Source: Planctomycetota bacterium
Lineage (GTDB): Bacteria; Planctomycetota; Planctomycetia; Pirellulales; Pirellulaceae
Direction of reading: 5' to 3'
Assembly (NCBI GenBank): GCA_014381825.1
Contig: JACNKX010000038.1
Location: 186,001 to 250,000, forward strand
Length of the DNA: 64,000 nt
Of this stretch, positions 1 through 7,859 are shown in pieces. Made by a program: the position numbers and the translations under genes. Position 1 is the first letter of the stretch, and each line of letters starts with the position of its first letter. The notes below the pieces were generated by a model. It saw nothing but the letters and a program-made list of their open reading frames with translations, ran no database searches and was not told the DNA's origin.

Positions 1-128
1 TCGATGGGCGTATTGGACGCAATCAACCTGCCCCAAGTCCTGAAGTCGTATCGCCGGAGTCGGAAGCCGCTTCGGACAGCGAGTCCGAGGAATCGAGCGA
101 CGAAGAAGAAACACCTGCAGAAGATTAA
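1..128 (+). CDS. 3' end of a truncated gene with acidic C-terminal tail
   Basis: The window opens inside a reading frame whose codons start at position 3 and which ends at the TAA at 126-128. About 41 residues are visible. The last 25 or so are almost all Glu, Asp, Ser, Pro and Ala, an acidic disordered tail. The frame differs from the Dabb-domain gene that follows 31 nt later, so it is a separate gene. Too little is present to name the family. Confidence 0.5.
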   Translation, partial: DGRIGRNQPAPSPEVVSPESEAASDSESEESSDEEETPAED

Positions 129-159
129 TCACGAAGGAGGCGGCGTTCAGCCGCGACGC

Positions 160-468
160 ATGATGCTCGGACATATGGTCTATTTCACGCTGAAGGACAA
201 CTCGGAAGAAGCTAGTCGACGGCTAATCGATTCCTGCAAAGAACATTTATCAGGACATCCGGGAACCGTTTTATTCGCCGCCGGAACGCGAGTCCCTGAT
301 TTGGACCGCGAAGTCAATGACAAAGAATTCCATGTCGCCCTTCAGCTCGTCTTCGAGAATCGCGAAGCGCAAGATAACTATCAGGTGCATCAACGTCACG
401 AAACGTTCATCGAAACGAATCGAGACAGTTGGGCCAAGGTGCGCGTCTTTGATTCCGATTTGGAGTAA
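160..468 (+). CDS. Dabb (stress-responsive alpha/beta barrel) domain protein
   Basis: A 102-residue protein that starts MMLGHMVYFTLKD and matches the Dabb family in length and in its opening beta strand with conserved H and F. Dabb proteins are small dimeric alpha/beta barrels; most bacterial members have no defined reaction, so the substrate is unknown. The frame is open further upstream to position 4, but that part overlaps the acidic tail of the preceding gene, so I use the ATG at 160. A purine-rich GAAGGAGG at 133-140 is rather far (19 nt) from it. No signal peptide is seen, so the protein is cytosolic. It converges with the hemolysin III gene with only 7 nt between stops. Confidence 0.8.
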   Translation: MMLGHMVYFTLKDNSEEASRRLIDSCKEHLSGHPGTVLFAAGTRVPDLDREVNDKEFHVALQLVFENREAQDNYQVHQRHETFIETNRDSWAKVRVFDSDLE

Positions 469-475
469 TGCGTAG

Positions 476-1189
476 CTACGCGACGACGTAGGCAAGAATC
501 GCGTAGAAGTGGCATGCGCTCGCAACGATCACCAGAATGTGCCAGATCGCGTGAAAGAAGCTGACGCGGACATCGAGCATGAGGAAAATTACTCCCACCG
601 TATAGCTCATGCCGCCAATTGCCATCCACATGACGCAGCCCAGTGGAACGTGTCCAATTAACGGCAACACTGGCAACCAGCCGAGGGCGAGATAACTCCA
701 ACTTGAGAACGCGTTGACGCGGTGCTTAACGACAACCTTCAACCAGAATCCAATCCCCGCGGCGAGCCACAACACGACCGTGAGCAATCCGGCTTGCGTT
801 GGCGGAAGATAAGTGGCGATGAACGGCGTATACGTCCCGACGATCAAAAAGTAGATCATTCCTTGGTCCCAAGCTCGCAGCCGATTCTTTTTCTCCATCG
901 ACCGGACCGCGTGAGACGCCGTCGAGAATCCGTAGACGGCGACAAGCGACGCGACATAGGCGATCACCGAAAGGCGCACGCCAAGGTTTGCAGCTTGAGT
1001 CGCGGGGATAATGAGAACAGCACCGCCGAGACTTAGCAGGATGCCGGTTCCGTGCGTCAACGAGTTGGCAAGCTCATCCGCCTCAGATCGGTACTGTATC
1101 TCTTCGCTGATTGTCGGGTCTGTTGCCATGTCTTTTGTTCTCTGTCTCGTCTGTGATCCAACCGGAGAAGTTGGCGATTGGTCAGCCAT
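476..1189 (-). CDS. hemolysin III / PAQR family membrane protein
   Basis: A 237-residue integral membrane protein with about seven hydrophobic segments. It shows the hallmarks of the YqfA/HlyIII branch of the PAQR superfamily: an early ELANSLTHG segment, a central STASHAV (family consensus S-T-x-Y-H), the IYFLIVGTYTPF segment, and a late FHAIWHILVI-ASACHF with the paired histidines that bind zinc in PAQR proteins. The usual Tyr before the first His is Ser here. PAQR family members include hydrolases and receptors; the function of bacterial members is not settled. The ATG at 1189 follows a GGGGAAGG stretch; an alternative ATG at 1129 would remove a poorly conserved 20-residue leader. Confidence 0.85.
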   Translation of the reverse strand: MADQSPTSPVGSQTRQRTKDMATDPTISEEIQYRSEADELANSLTHGTGILLSLGGAVLIIPATQAANLGVRLSVIAYVASLVAVYGFSTASHAVRSMEKKNRLRAWDQGMIYFLIVGTYTPFIATYLPPTQAGLLTVVLWLAAGIGFWLKVVVKHRVNAFSSWSYLALGWLPVLPLIGHVPLGCVMWMAIGGMSYTVGVIFLMLDVRVSFFHAIWHILVIVASACHFYAILAYVVA

Positions 1190-1397
1190 CGCCTTCCCCG
1201 TCCCCAATTCTACTCGTTCCGAATATTAGCGACTCTGCTCCTGCTTGTCTGGTCCGATTGCCGAGTTTGCCCCGACCGGGTCGAACTCGCCTGTTACTCC
1301 CAGTCGATATTGGCTTGTTCGTTTGCGGAGCGGACATGCTTCAGACTACATTGGCGAACTGACTTGAAAGCCGAGACTATTCAACCTGGAGCCCGCT

Positions 1398-2969
1398 ATG
1401 TACCGTCGCCGCCTTCGTCTGCTGCTTGCAATCATTGCGATCATGTCTGGTTTCACACTTGTGTCCAGCGGACACGCTGCCGACAAACCGAGTCCACCCA
1501 ATATCCTATTTATCTATACCGACGACCATACTCACCGCACGGTCAGTTGTTACCCAGAAGCCTTCGATTGGGTCAACACTCCCAATATCGACAATCTCGC
1601 AAAACGTGGTGTTCGCTTCACGCATGCCTACATCGGCACGTGGTGCATGCCGTCGCGGGCCACGATGCTGACGGGCCGTCATAGCTACGGCGTCGAATCA
1701 ATGCGAATGGTCGGGCAGTATCCAGGCAGTGAATATGATCCGGCGAAGTGTCCGTTTTGGCCAAGCGTTTTCCGGGAGAACGGCTACTGCACGGCGCAAG
1801 TTGGCAAATGGCACACCGGCACGGACACAGGCTTTGGGCGAGACTGGGATTATCAAGTCGTTTGGAACCGACCGCGTCACGTCGACAATTCGGGCGCGTA
1901 CTACTACGACCAACTGATCGAGACCAACGGCGGCGAAGCGAAGATGGTCGAAGGTTATACGACGGATAATTACACGAAGTGGGCGAGCAACTTCATCCGA
2001 GGCGAGAATCGCGACGCGGAGAAGCCATGGTATCTATGGGTTTGTTATGGGGCCGTTCATGGTCCGTTTACTCCCGCGGATCGCCACATGAGTGAGTATG
2101 CAGATCTCAAAGTTCCAACGCCTGCTGATATATTTCCGCCCCGACCCGGCAAACCTGATTGGGCGCAGAAGATCGAATACTGGGTTAAAGGCGAGAAGGG
2201 CGAGCCGGTCATGAAGGGCGGCGCTTTCGGTGGCAAGACGGTCGAAGGTGCGAAAGGCGTTCACGGAAACACACTCACCGATTGGGTACGACAGTATCAT
2301 CAAGGCGTGTTGGCGATCGACGAAGGAGTGGGCAAGCTGATGGCGACACTGAAGGAAACAGACCAATTGGATAACACACTCGTAGTCTTTACCTCGGATC
2401 AAGGCTTCGGCTGGGGGCAGCATGGATTCTGTACGAAACTGGCGCCCTACGATGCAACAATTCGCTCGCCGATGATTGTCAGTATGCCCAGCTTGTTGCC
2501 TGAAGGTGCGGTCTGCGAATCACCCGTCGGTGGCGTCGACATCGCTCCTACTTTCTTCAATTTCGCGGGTATCGAACTGCCGTGGAAGATGCATGGTCGC
2601 GATTTGACACCGTTGCTCAAGAATCCCAAGTTGGTTCGCAAAGAGCCTGTTTTAACGACACTGACTGGTCGCATGTACGGTTCGGATACCAACGTCGTGC
2701 CGACCAACGTCGAGGATCTTGAATTGAACGGCGTTCCGTGGTGGGTGTCGTTGGTCAGCGGTCGCCTAAAGTACATCCGCACACTGAAGGAGGGCGAGAT
2801 CGAGGAGTTGTACGACTTGGCGAAGGACCCTGAAGAACTCACGAACCTTGCATTCGACCGAAAGTTCGCCGACAAACTTAGCGAGTTGCGAGCAGCAACC
2901 ATCGCGGAACTCAAACGTACCGACGCCGGAATGGCGGAACATCTCCCACCGGTGAAGATGGCGTTCTGA
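1398..2969 (+). CDS. secreted sulfatase (S1 family)
   Basis: A 523-residue type I sulfatase that hydrolyses sulfate esters, probably on a polysaccharide. Residues 1-27 form a signal peptide with a long hydrophobic core, followed by the metal-binding start NILFIYTDDH. The formylglycine motif C-M-P-S-R is at residues 83-87, followed by the conserved ATMLTGRH. Later metal-site segments, including the VVFTSDQGFGWGQHG region, are present, and length is normal for the family. The Cys must be oxidised to formylglycine by a maturase; no maturase gene is in this window. It is the only plus-strand gene between the hemolysin III gene and the minus-strand operon at 3059-8752. A hairpin lies just after the stop. 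Confidence 0.92.
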   Translation: MYRRRLRLLLAIIAIMSGFTLVSSGHAADKPSPPNILFIYTDDHTHRTVSCYPEAFDWVNTPNIDNLAKRGVRFTHAYIGTWCMPSRATMLTGRHSYGVESMRMVGQYPGSEYDPAKCPFWPSVFRENGYCTAQVGKWHTGTDTGFGRDWDYQVVWNRPRHVDNSGAYYYDQLIETNGGEAKMVEGYTTDNYTKWASNFIRGENRDAEKPWYLWVCYGAVHGPFTPADRHMSEYADLKVPTPADIFPPRPGKPDWAQKIEYWVKGEKGEPVMKGGAFGGKTVEGAKGVHGNTLTDWVRQYHQGVLAIDEGVGKLMATLKETDQLDNTLVVFTSDQGFGWGQHGFCTKLAPYDATIRSPMIVSMPSLLPEGAVCESPVGGVDIAPTFFNFAGIELPWKMHGRDLTPLLKNPKLVRKEPVLTTLTGRMYGSDTNVVPTNVEDLELNGVPWWVSLVSGRLKYIRTLKEGEIEELYDLAKDPEELTNLAFDRKFADKLSELRAATIAELKRTDAGMAEHLPPVKMAF

Positions 2970-2983
2970 CTCGGCCTTGTGAT

Positions 2984-3001
2984 AGAACTCCTGAGAGTTC
3001 T
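2984..3001. terminator. short hairpin between convergent genes
   Basis: AGAACTC-ctga-GAGTTCT forms a perfect 7-bp stem with a 4-nt loop, 15 nt after the sulfatase stop and before the convergent beta-propeller gene stop. No T-run follows on either strand, so it may be a weak bidirectional terminator or a 3' end stabiliser. Confidence 0.35.
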
Positions 3002-3058
3002 CCTCGGGTGGGCGGATTGGGCGACCAGCCCACTACCAGGAGGGCACTTTCGCCTTCG

Positions 3059-4141
3059 TTATTGGCTGCTATCATCCGCAGTGACTAGCTGTTGAAAGTC
3101 TAGCAGGAAGGCGTTTCGAACGTTTCCTGCTGTCAGGTATCTTCCCGATTTGGAGAAGGCCAATCGTTTGATCGTATGGTCCGATGGCAGCCGGCCCGTG
3201 CCGCCTAGGAGCTGAACTTCTCGCAAAAGCGAGCCGTCTGCAGCATTCCAGAGTGAAATCGTGGGCGTCAAATGGACCGGGCCCGTCACGACATATTTGC
3301 CGTCGGGTGAAATCGCCGCCGAGTGAATCGAGGTGTCAAGACCAGTCGGCCGCCATTGTTTTGCGGAACTAAGCAATGTGTATTGATCGCTCGTTTCGCG
3401 GATGAGTTGCCAACGACTTCCTAGCACAGGCATGAGGAGGATCAGCGGATCTTGGCGATTACTAACGGCATTCGGGCCGAGTGGTTGAGGTAGTTTCTTG
3501 CTGTAACGTAAATTAAGTTCTTCGTCAAAGACTCGGAACATTCCAGGCCCCCCAGTCGACGAGACCACGATCAGGCTCGGGTCGTCGGCACTCGCAAACA
3601 TCGTGAACGCATCCTTCCGGCCTCCCTTAATCTCCTGCGTGGCAGTTACTCGCGGTGTGGGCAGTAGGTCAACTCGGATGAGTTTCCGGCGATTGTGTGT
3701 CGCCAAAGTGAACAGATGTGATCCGTCATTTGACAAAAAACTTTGCGTTGGCCAGTTCAGATGTCCAACCAATTCGTTTGCGTTGGCTTGAACGATTGTT
3801 TTCCCATCACTGACTCGGGCAACCGTCAATTGCTTACGGGTCAGCGCGTAAGCGAAGATCTTACCGCTTGGCGTCAAATACCGGCTGGAGTGTGAGCCAG
3901 AGTATTGGCGTGAGAACTCGCTCACGTCTGTACGCATTCCTGACTCGACGCCCAATACGCTCAGGCCTTGACGGTGAAGAATCACCCACTGTGGCTCATC
4001 TTGAGAATCGTCTTCATCCACTCGCGACTCAGGACTTTCGACATTAACAACTCGCAACGGACGAATCGCATCAGCCCCCGACAGAAAATGCGGAACGGTG
4101 CAAGCGACAAGAATTATGGCACCAACGAGAGGAGTATTCAT
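3059..4141 (-). CDS. secreted beta-propeller (WD40-like) protein
   Basis: A 360-residue protein with an N-terminal signal peptide (residues 1-25, hydrophobic core ending SGADA). The body is made of WD40/YVTN-like blades. The clearest are near the C-terminus: AAISPDGKYVVTG followed by ISLWNAADGSLLRE, then LAFSKSGRYLTAG. Earlier blades are more divergent. No enzyme motif is visible, so a binding or scaffold role is likely. It is the last gene of the minus-strand operon led by the MauE-like gene and lies 137 nt after the preceding gene. The start ATG follows AAGAG at short distance. Function is unknown. Confidence 0.75.
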   Translation of the reverse strand: MNTPLVGAIILVACTVPHFLSGADAIRPLRVVNVESPESRVDEDDSQDEPQWVILHRQGLSVLGVESGMRTDVSEFSRQYSGSHSSRYLTPSGKIFAYALTRKQLTVARVSDGKTIVQANANELVGHLNWPTQSFLSNDGSHLFTLATHNRRKLIRVDLLPTPRVTATQEIKGGRKDAFTMFASADDPSLIVVSSTGGPGMFRVFDEELNLRYSKKLPQPLGPNAVSNRQDPLILLMPVLGSRWQLIRETSDQYTLLSSAKQWRPTGLDTSIHSAAISPDGKYVVTGPVHLTPTISLWNAADGSLLREVQLLGGTGRLPSDHTIKRLAFSKSGRYLTAGNVRNAFLLDFQQLVTADDSSQ

Positions 4142-4278
4142 GGCTCTTTTCGAGTGAGTCCCGCCTCAAAACGTAAGTGATCTGAAGGCGTGTGTAATAC
4201 CGAAACGCTTTCTAACTCTGCGTCGACGATCAAGTGCGCCTGACCGCCGACATCCGACCAGTCATCCATCTTGGCGAC

Positions 4279-5445
4279 CTAGTATAGGTGATTTCGCAAC
4301 TCGTCGAGACTGAGCCCGTGGTCTTTCGTCGAATAGTCTGTGACTTCTGCATAGGTCCATGCCTCACTTCGTGGCAAGATTACGATGCCCTGTGGCGCAA
4401 CATAGAAATCCAAATGGTTATCCCGCAACTCGTCAAACAGAAGACGCGACAACGAGACCTCTCCCGGATCAAACCTCAAACGATCAATTCGAACCCGGGG
4501 GTGCCTTTCAAACGCTTCCCGGTCGATTCGAACCTGGATGTTTTTCCCGAATGCCACCTGTAAGTTATTCGAAAGTTCGTGAAGTGACATACCTGGTTCT
4601 ACTATCGCCGTCCTTTGCAACGCTTTGATCAGACTTCGGCGTTGTTCCTGCGGCGGAAGCGGAGGCGTGAATGCTTCGATGGGAATCACTGCATCGGCCT
4701 GCCAGTTAGTCACGCGGCCATCAAGACGTCCAATCGGATTGCCGGTGTCGGTAAACAAAATGACCGAGAATCTCGCCAGTCGTACTGTGTCGTTTTCGCG
4801 ACGATACGTATTTCTCACGACAAGAGCCTTTTGGTCGTTTCTGGTGACAACATAATCCTGCACCAATCCATTCGTATTGTGAGACACGGTTGTTGACGTT
4901 GGCATCGTTCCGGCTGATGTGAACGTCGCTTCGTGTCCGGCGAGATCGAAGATATCTTCTGCATCTTGCTGTTTGCGAGTGCGAATATGAACTGCTTCGT
5001 AGGGCGGAATGGGAACCGCGCCGTGAGCAACTAGAAACGGATACAAATAGAGGATGTCCGAATCATGGGTGAATGATCGATTGGATGTTACCTCCCACGC
5101 GTTGGCAGAAGCGGCGACAGACGTATGAAGCGTTCGCTCGTCAAGAATATGTAGTGTCGATACATTGTCTTCAGCTTCACGCACATCAAAGCGGAACTTT
5201 CGCTTGTCACACTGCATCAGAACACGAATCTCAGGCTCCGTGCGATGAACCGTTCGCCCTTTCGGACCGACTTTCCAAACAAGCTTGACACCGGTGGCTT
5301 CGTACGCCACGCCTGCGTGTTCGTCCAACTGTCTAGTCCATGCCTCACGGACTTTCCTGTTGGTGCCCTCCGCAGCAGAGACCCAAGCTGGAATAACTGA
5401 AACGCCAAACACGCCAACGCAAAAGATAAACTTTGCAATACACAT
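4279..5445 (-). CDS. secreted protein of unknown function
   Basis: A 388-residue protein. The frame is open back to 5571, but the ATG at 5445 gives a proper signal peptide (hydrophobic MCIAKFIFCVGVFGVSVIP then AWVSA) and avoids overlap with the upstream cysteine-rich gene, so I choose it. I recognise no domain. The middle resembles the beta-rich body of planctomycete proteins related to outer-membrane lipoprotein carriers. The last 90 residues contain a motif resembling a secretin/TonB short N-terminal (STN) fold, with LHELSNNLQVAFGKNIQVRID followed by LLFDELRDNHLDFYV. This STN-like reading is inference. It is preceded by a 10-bp intercistronic hairpin. Confidence 0.7.
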   Translation of the reverse strand: MCIAKFIFCVGVFGVSVIPAWVSAAEGTNRKVREAWTRQLDEHAGVAYEATGVKLVWKVGPKGRTVHRTEPEIRVLMQCDKRKFRFDVREAEDNVSTLHILDERTLHTSVAASANAWEVTSNRSFTHDSDILYLYPFLVAHGAVPIPPYEAVHIRTRKQQDAEDIFDLAGHEATFTSAGTMPTSTTVSHNTNGLVQDYVVTRNDQKALVVRNTYRRENDTVRLARFSVILFTDTGNPIGRLDGRVTNWQADAVIPIEAFTPPLPPQEQRRSLIKALQRTAIVEPGMSLHELSNNLQVAFGKNIQVRIDREAFERHPRVRIDRLRFDPGEVSLSRLLFDELRDNHLDFYVAPQGIVILPRSEAWTYAEVTDYSTKDHGLSLDELRNHLY

Positions 5446-5469
5446 AAAAGTATGAGCCCAATTTGAAGT

Positions 5470-5504
5470 CCCCACGGTCGTTGCACGGGCAGATGACCGT
5501 GGGG
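5470..5504 (-). promoter_or_regulatory. intercistronic hairpin, possible attenuator or processing site
   Basis: CCCCACGGTC at 5470-5479 and GACCGTGGGG at 5495-5504 pair perfectly over 10 bp with a 15-nt loop. It sits in the 73-nt gap between the eight-cysteine gene and the next operon gene. No T-run follows on the minus strand, so partial termination or mRNA stabilisation of the upstream part is more likely than full termination. Confidence 0.55.
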
Positions 5505-5518
5505 CGAGTGTGCTTAAT

Positions 5519-5881
5519 CTAGCCGCTACAGTACCAGCACCCGAAGCCAATGGTGCCGACCTTGTTTCCACCTAACGTGACTTCTTGCGGAATCTGCACC
5601 AACGCGCAATTGGCATCGCAGTCGTTATACTTCTCCACGTCCTGCTGGCTCTCGTCATCTTCACATGTAGTAGATGTCGGATTTCCGCCAATCCCACCGC
5701 CTACGCCTGACCACACAAGACGACCGGTCGTGTATTCAAAGTTGTAGCAGTACGACTGACCGGACTGCACGCCACCCATCACGTCAATCTCATAACAATC
5801 GAAATCACATTCTCCATCGACCAACCCAGGCACGCCGAGCGCGGCCGCCAACAACACAGCAATAAAACCTCGGTATCTCAT
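5519..5881 (-). CDS. small secreted eight-cysteine protein
   Basis: A 120-residue exported protein. Residues 1-23 form a signal peptide (MRYRGFIAVLLAAALGVPGL). The mature part of about 97 residues has eight cysteines (25, 29, 45, 73, 88, 92, 115, 118), a glycine-rich stretch at 59-67, and ends CWYCSG. The even number and pairing pattern suggest four disulfides. I do not recognise the family. It belongs to the operon whose first gene encodes a MauE/DoxX-like protein with a CPAC motif, so a redox or disulfide link between them is plausible but inferred. A purine stretch with AAAGGAGCC lies just before the ATG. Confidence 0.75.
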   Translation of the reverse strand: MRYRGFIAVLLAAALGVPGLVDGECDFDCYEIDVMGGVQSGQSYCYNFEYTTGRLVWSGVGGGIGGNPTSTTCEDDESQQDVEKYNDCDANCALVQIPQEVTLGGNKVGTIGFGCWYCSG

Positions 5882-5930
5882 AACAGGCTCCTTTCACAGG
5901 ACAAAACAGGGAAATAACTGCCCTCACAAT

Positions 5931-6790
5931 CTATTCCTCGTCGGGCAGATTGAACGTTTCATCGGAGAACTTGCAGTTCTTATGGAACTGCTTGACTTGC
6001 ATCGATTCGTGAATAAGGAGCTTGCCTTTCTGGTCGTAGGCGGCCGTTTCCCATTTATCCACCACGCTAACGCCATCGAGCTTGCGATAGGATAGTCGAA
6101 TCTCCGATATTAGATGCCCATAGGGTCTCGCGCATCAACGCCGGTAATGACGTTCTGATCCGTGCCGTCCAACGTGAGCAAATATCGCAGACTGGTTGGA
6201 GACGTTGGTGGCACGGCCAATTGAAATCGCCCGTCACTCTTTTCTGGGCTGTTTGTGATCCGCCTCAACTTGCGCAGGACATCGTCGGGCGATGGTGAAA
6301 AGAGAGACGATCTTAAGCCACTCACCGGCACCAGTCCGCTGTTCAGCCATATTGGAGTCACATCGAGTTGGAGAATCCCCCAAGTTTTGCTAGGACCCTC
6401 ATACGTCCGGGAACTGCGTTTTTCAGACGGTGGCGAGTGCTTTACTACTCGCGTTCTGTCGCCGTTGACGGTCGTTTCCGTAACCTTGAGCTGAAACTCT
6501 TTGGGAACGATTTGCCATTGAAACGCTTCCCGTCGCATCCAAGCTCTGCCCGACTTGAAATCGAGCTTGGCGTGTACCTTGATGGGGAGCGGCTTGTCGG
6601 GCAGATCCTTTCCGGATCCCAACCCCGCCACAAAATCCGGTGTCGTTACGACCATTCCTTCGACCTCGTACTCGACGGAGGCAAACTGGTCATATCGTGT
6701 TGACCAATCAGCAAGCACTGCGTCCAGTTGCGGATCTGCTTGCCCTAGACAAACTGTTGCGAGTAGCAGTTGTGTAAACATATATTTCAT
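5931..6790 (-). pseudogene. unknown exported protein, interrupted by a 1-nt frameshift
   Basis: The first frame (6790 to a stop at 6110) encodes about 226 residues with a signal peptide (MKYMFTQLLLATVCLGQA). It ends abruptly in ...GVDARDPMGI. The neighbouring frame continues without a stop from about 6134 to the TAG at 5931-5933 and reads PYGHLISEIRLSYRKLDG and on to SDETFNLPDEE. Joining them needs one extra base, for example a fourth C in the CCC at 6123-6125, and gives about 286 residues. The second frame has a stop at 6135-6137, so the shift lies in 6110-6134. The start overlaps the previous stop (TGATG); ATG 6781 is an alternative better spaced from AAGGAG. Family unknown; either a real mutation or a sequence error. 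Confidence 0.65.
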
Positions 6791-7859
6791 CACTCCTTAT
6801 TCGACTTCGACACGTAAAAGTGAAATGTTTCGTTCTGCAAAACTCGCTCGCCACCATCTACGATTGCAGCGAGTTTCAGCACGACCTGGGTATTTCCGAA
6901 CGTGTGAGGGACGAAGCGACAATCAACCTGCCACGTGTCTTCTTCCAGTTGACTTGTTGTAACTTCGAACGACGGCACATTCGCTTGGCCCTCAAGTGAG
7001 ACTTCCAGGCTCTCGATCTTGCCATCAACGCGATACGCGGCCAGAGACCAGCGGATCTCATCGCCTATGTCGACCAGCGTACGCGGGCGATTCGGACATG
7101 TACACGAACGCCCGAATCAAAGCGTATGCGGCAAGGAACAACGGACGAAAGATCATTGGGTCCTTCGAATGCGACGTCAAAACGATGAAGCCCACTCGGT
7201 CGGTCTTGTGTTGGTAAGTCAAGCTCCACGTGATATCGATCGTAGTAGGGATTCCCGTCGCCCAGCGGTACAAGTCGAACGCCATTTGCTGAAGCGAACT
7301 CCGTACGGACCACTAAATCGCGTTCCTCGATCTCGTCCAAAACAAACACTTGATTGGCCGAAGATACTGACGATTCCGAAGGGTACACCGTCTCAAAGTC
7401 AACATTACCGTAAGGAGGCACGATGATCTTGGGACGAATGACATTCAATCCAACAGTCCAGCCTTCCAGCAGATCCCCTGATACAAGCGGCGACACGTGC
7501 AACTCGCCTAGGATGTTGCGTTCTCGCCCTGGCGTGACGTATCGGAGCAGATCGACTGTCAGCGTAATGTCTGCGTGCCCATTAGGAGGAACGACAATTT
7601 GCGTTGGCGAGACGTCAGCGCAAGTACAGGAGCTAACAAATTCATCGATAACGACAGGTTTTGCCGAATCGTTGATCAGGCGAAGCACGTGTTGGTGTTC
7701 ATACACCGGAGCGACTGGGCCAATGTGCAGAGTCTCGGGCGCGGCTCTCAAGGCACCAAAGCTTTCCTTGGAATCGAACAGGCGGTAACCGACGGTCGCC
7801 GTCAGCAAAACGAGAGCTACGATGATCCAAAATGGTCTGTTTGATGTTTTGTCGTTCAT
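6790..7859 (-). pseudogene. DUF1573 exported protein, interrupted by a 1-nt frameshift
   Basis: The first frame (7859 to a stop at 7065) encodes 264 residues: one N-terminal membrane helix or signal anchor (FWIIVALVLLTATVGY), then a DUF1573-type Ig-like domain with the typical HVLRLINDSAKPVVI, SSCTCADV and VPPNGHADITLTV segments. It then breaks off in IARVRWST. The +1-base frame carries on as TLVDIGDEIRWSLAAYRVDG to the TGA at 6790-6792, another 95 or so residues with no start codon of its own before a GTG at 6978. A single missing base between 7065 and 7116 explains this. DUF1573 proteins are periplasmic and often sit beside MauE-like or thioredoxin proteins, as here. The start overlaps the upstream stop as ATGA. 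Confidence 0.7.

Noticed and set aside
6790-6978. A separate 62-residue gene starting at GTG 6978
   Set aside because: The same frame continues upstream with protein-like sequence directly adjoining the DUF1573 frame, so it is better explained as the 3' part of that gene after a frameshift.
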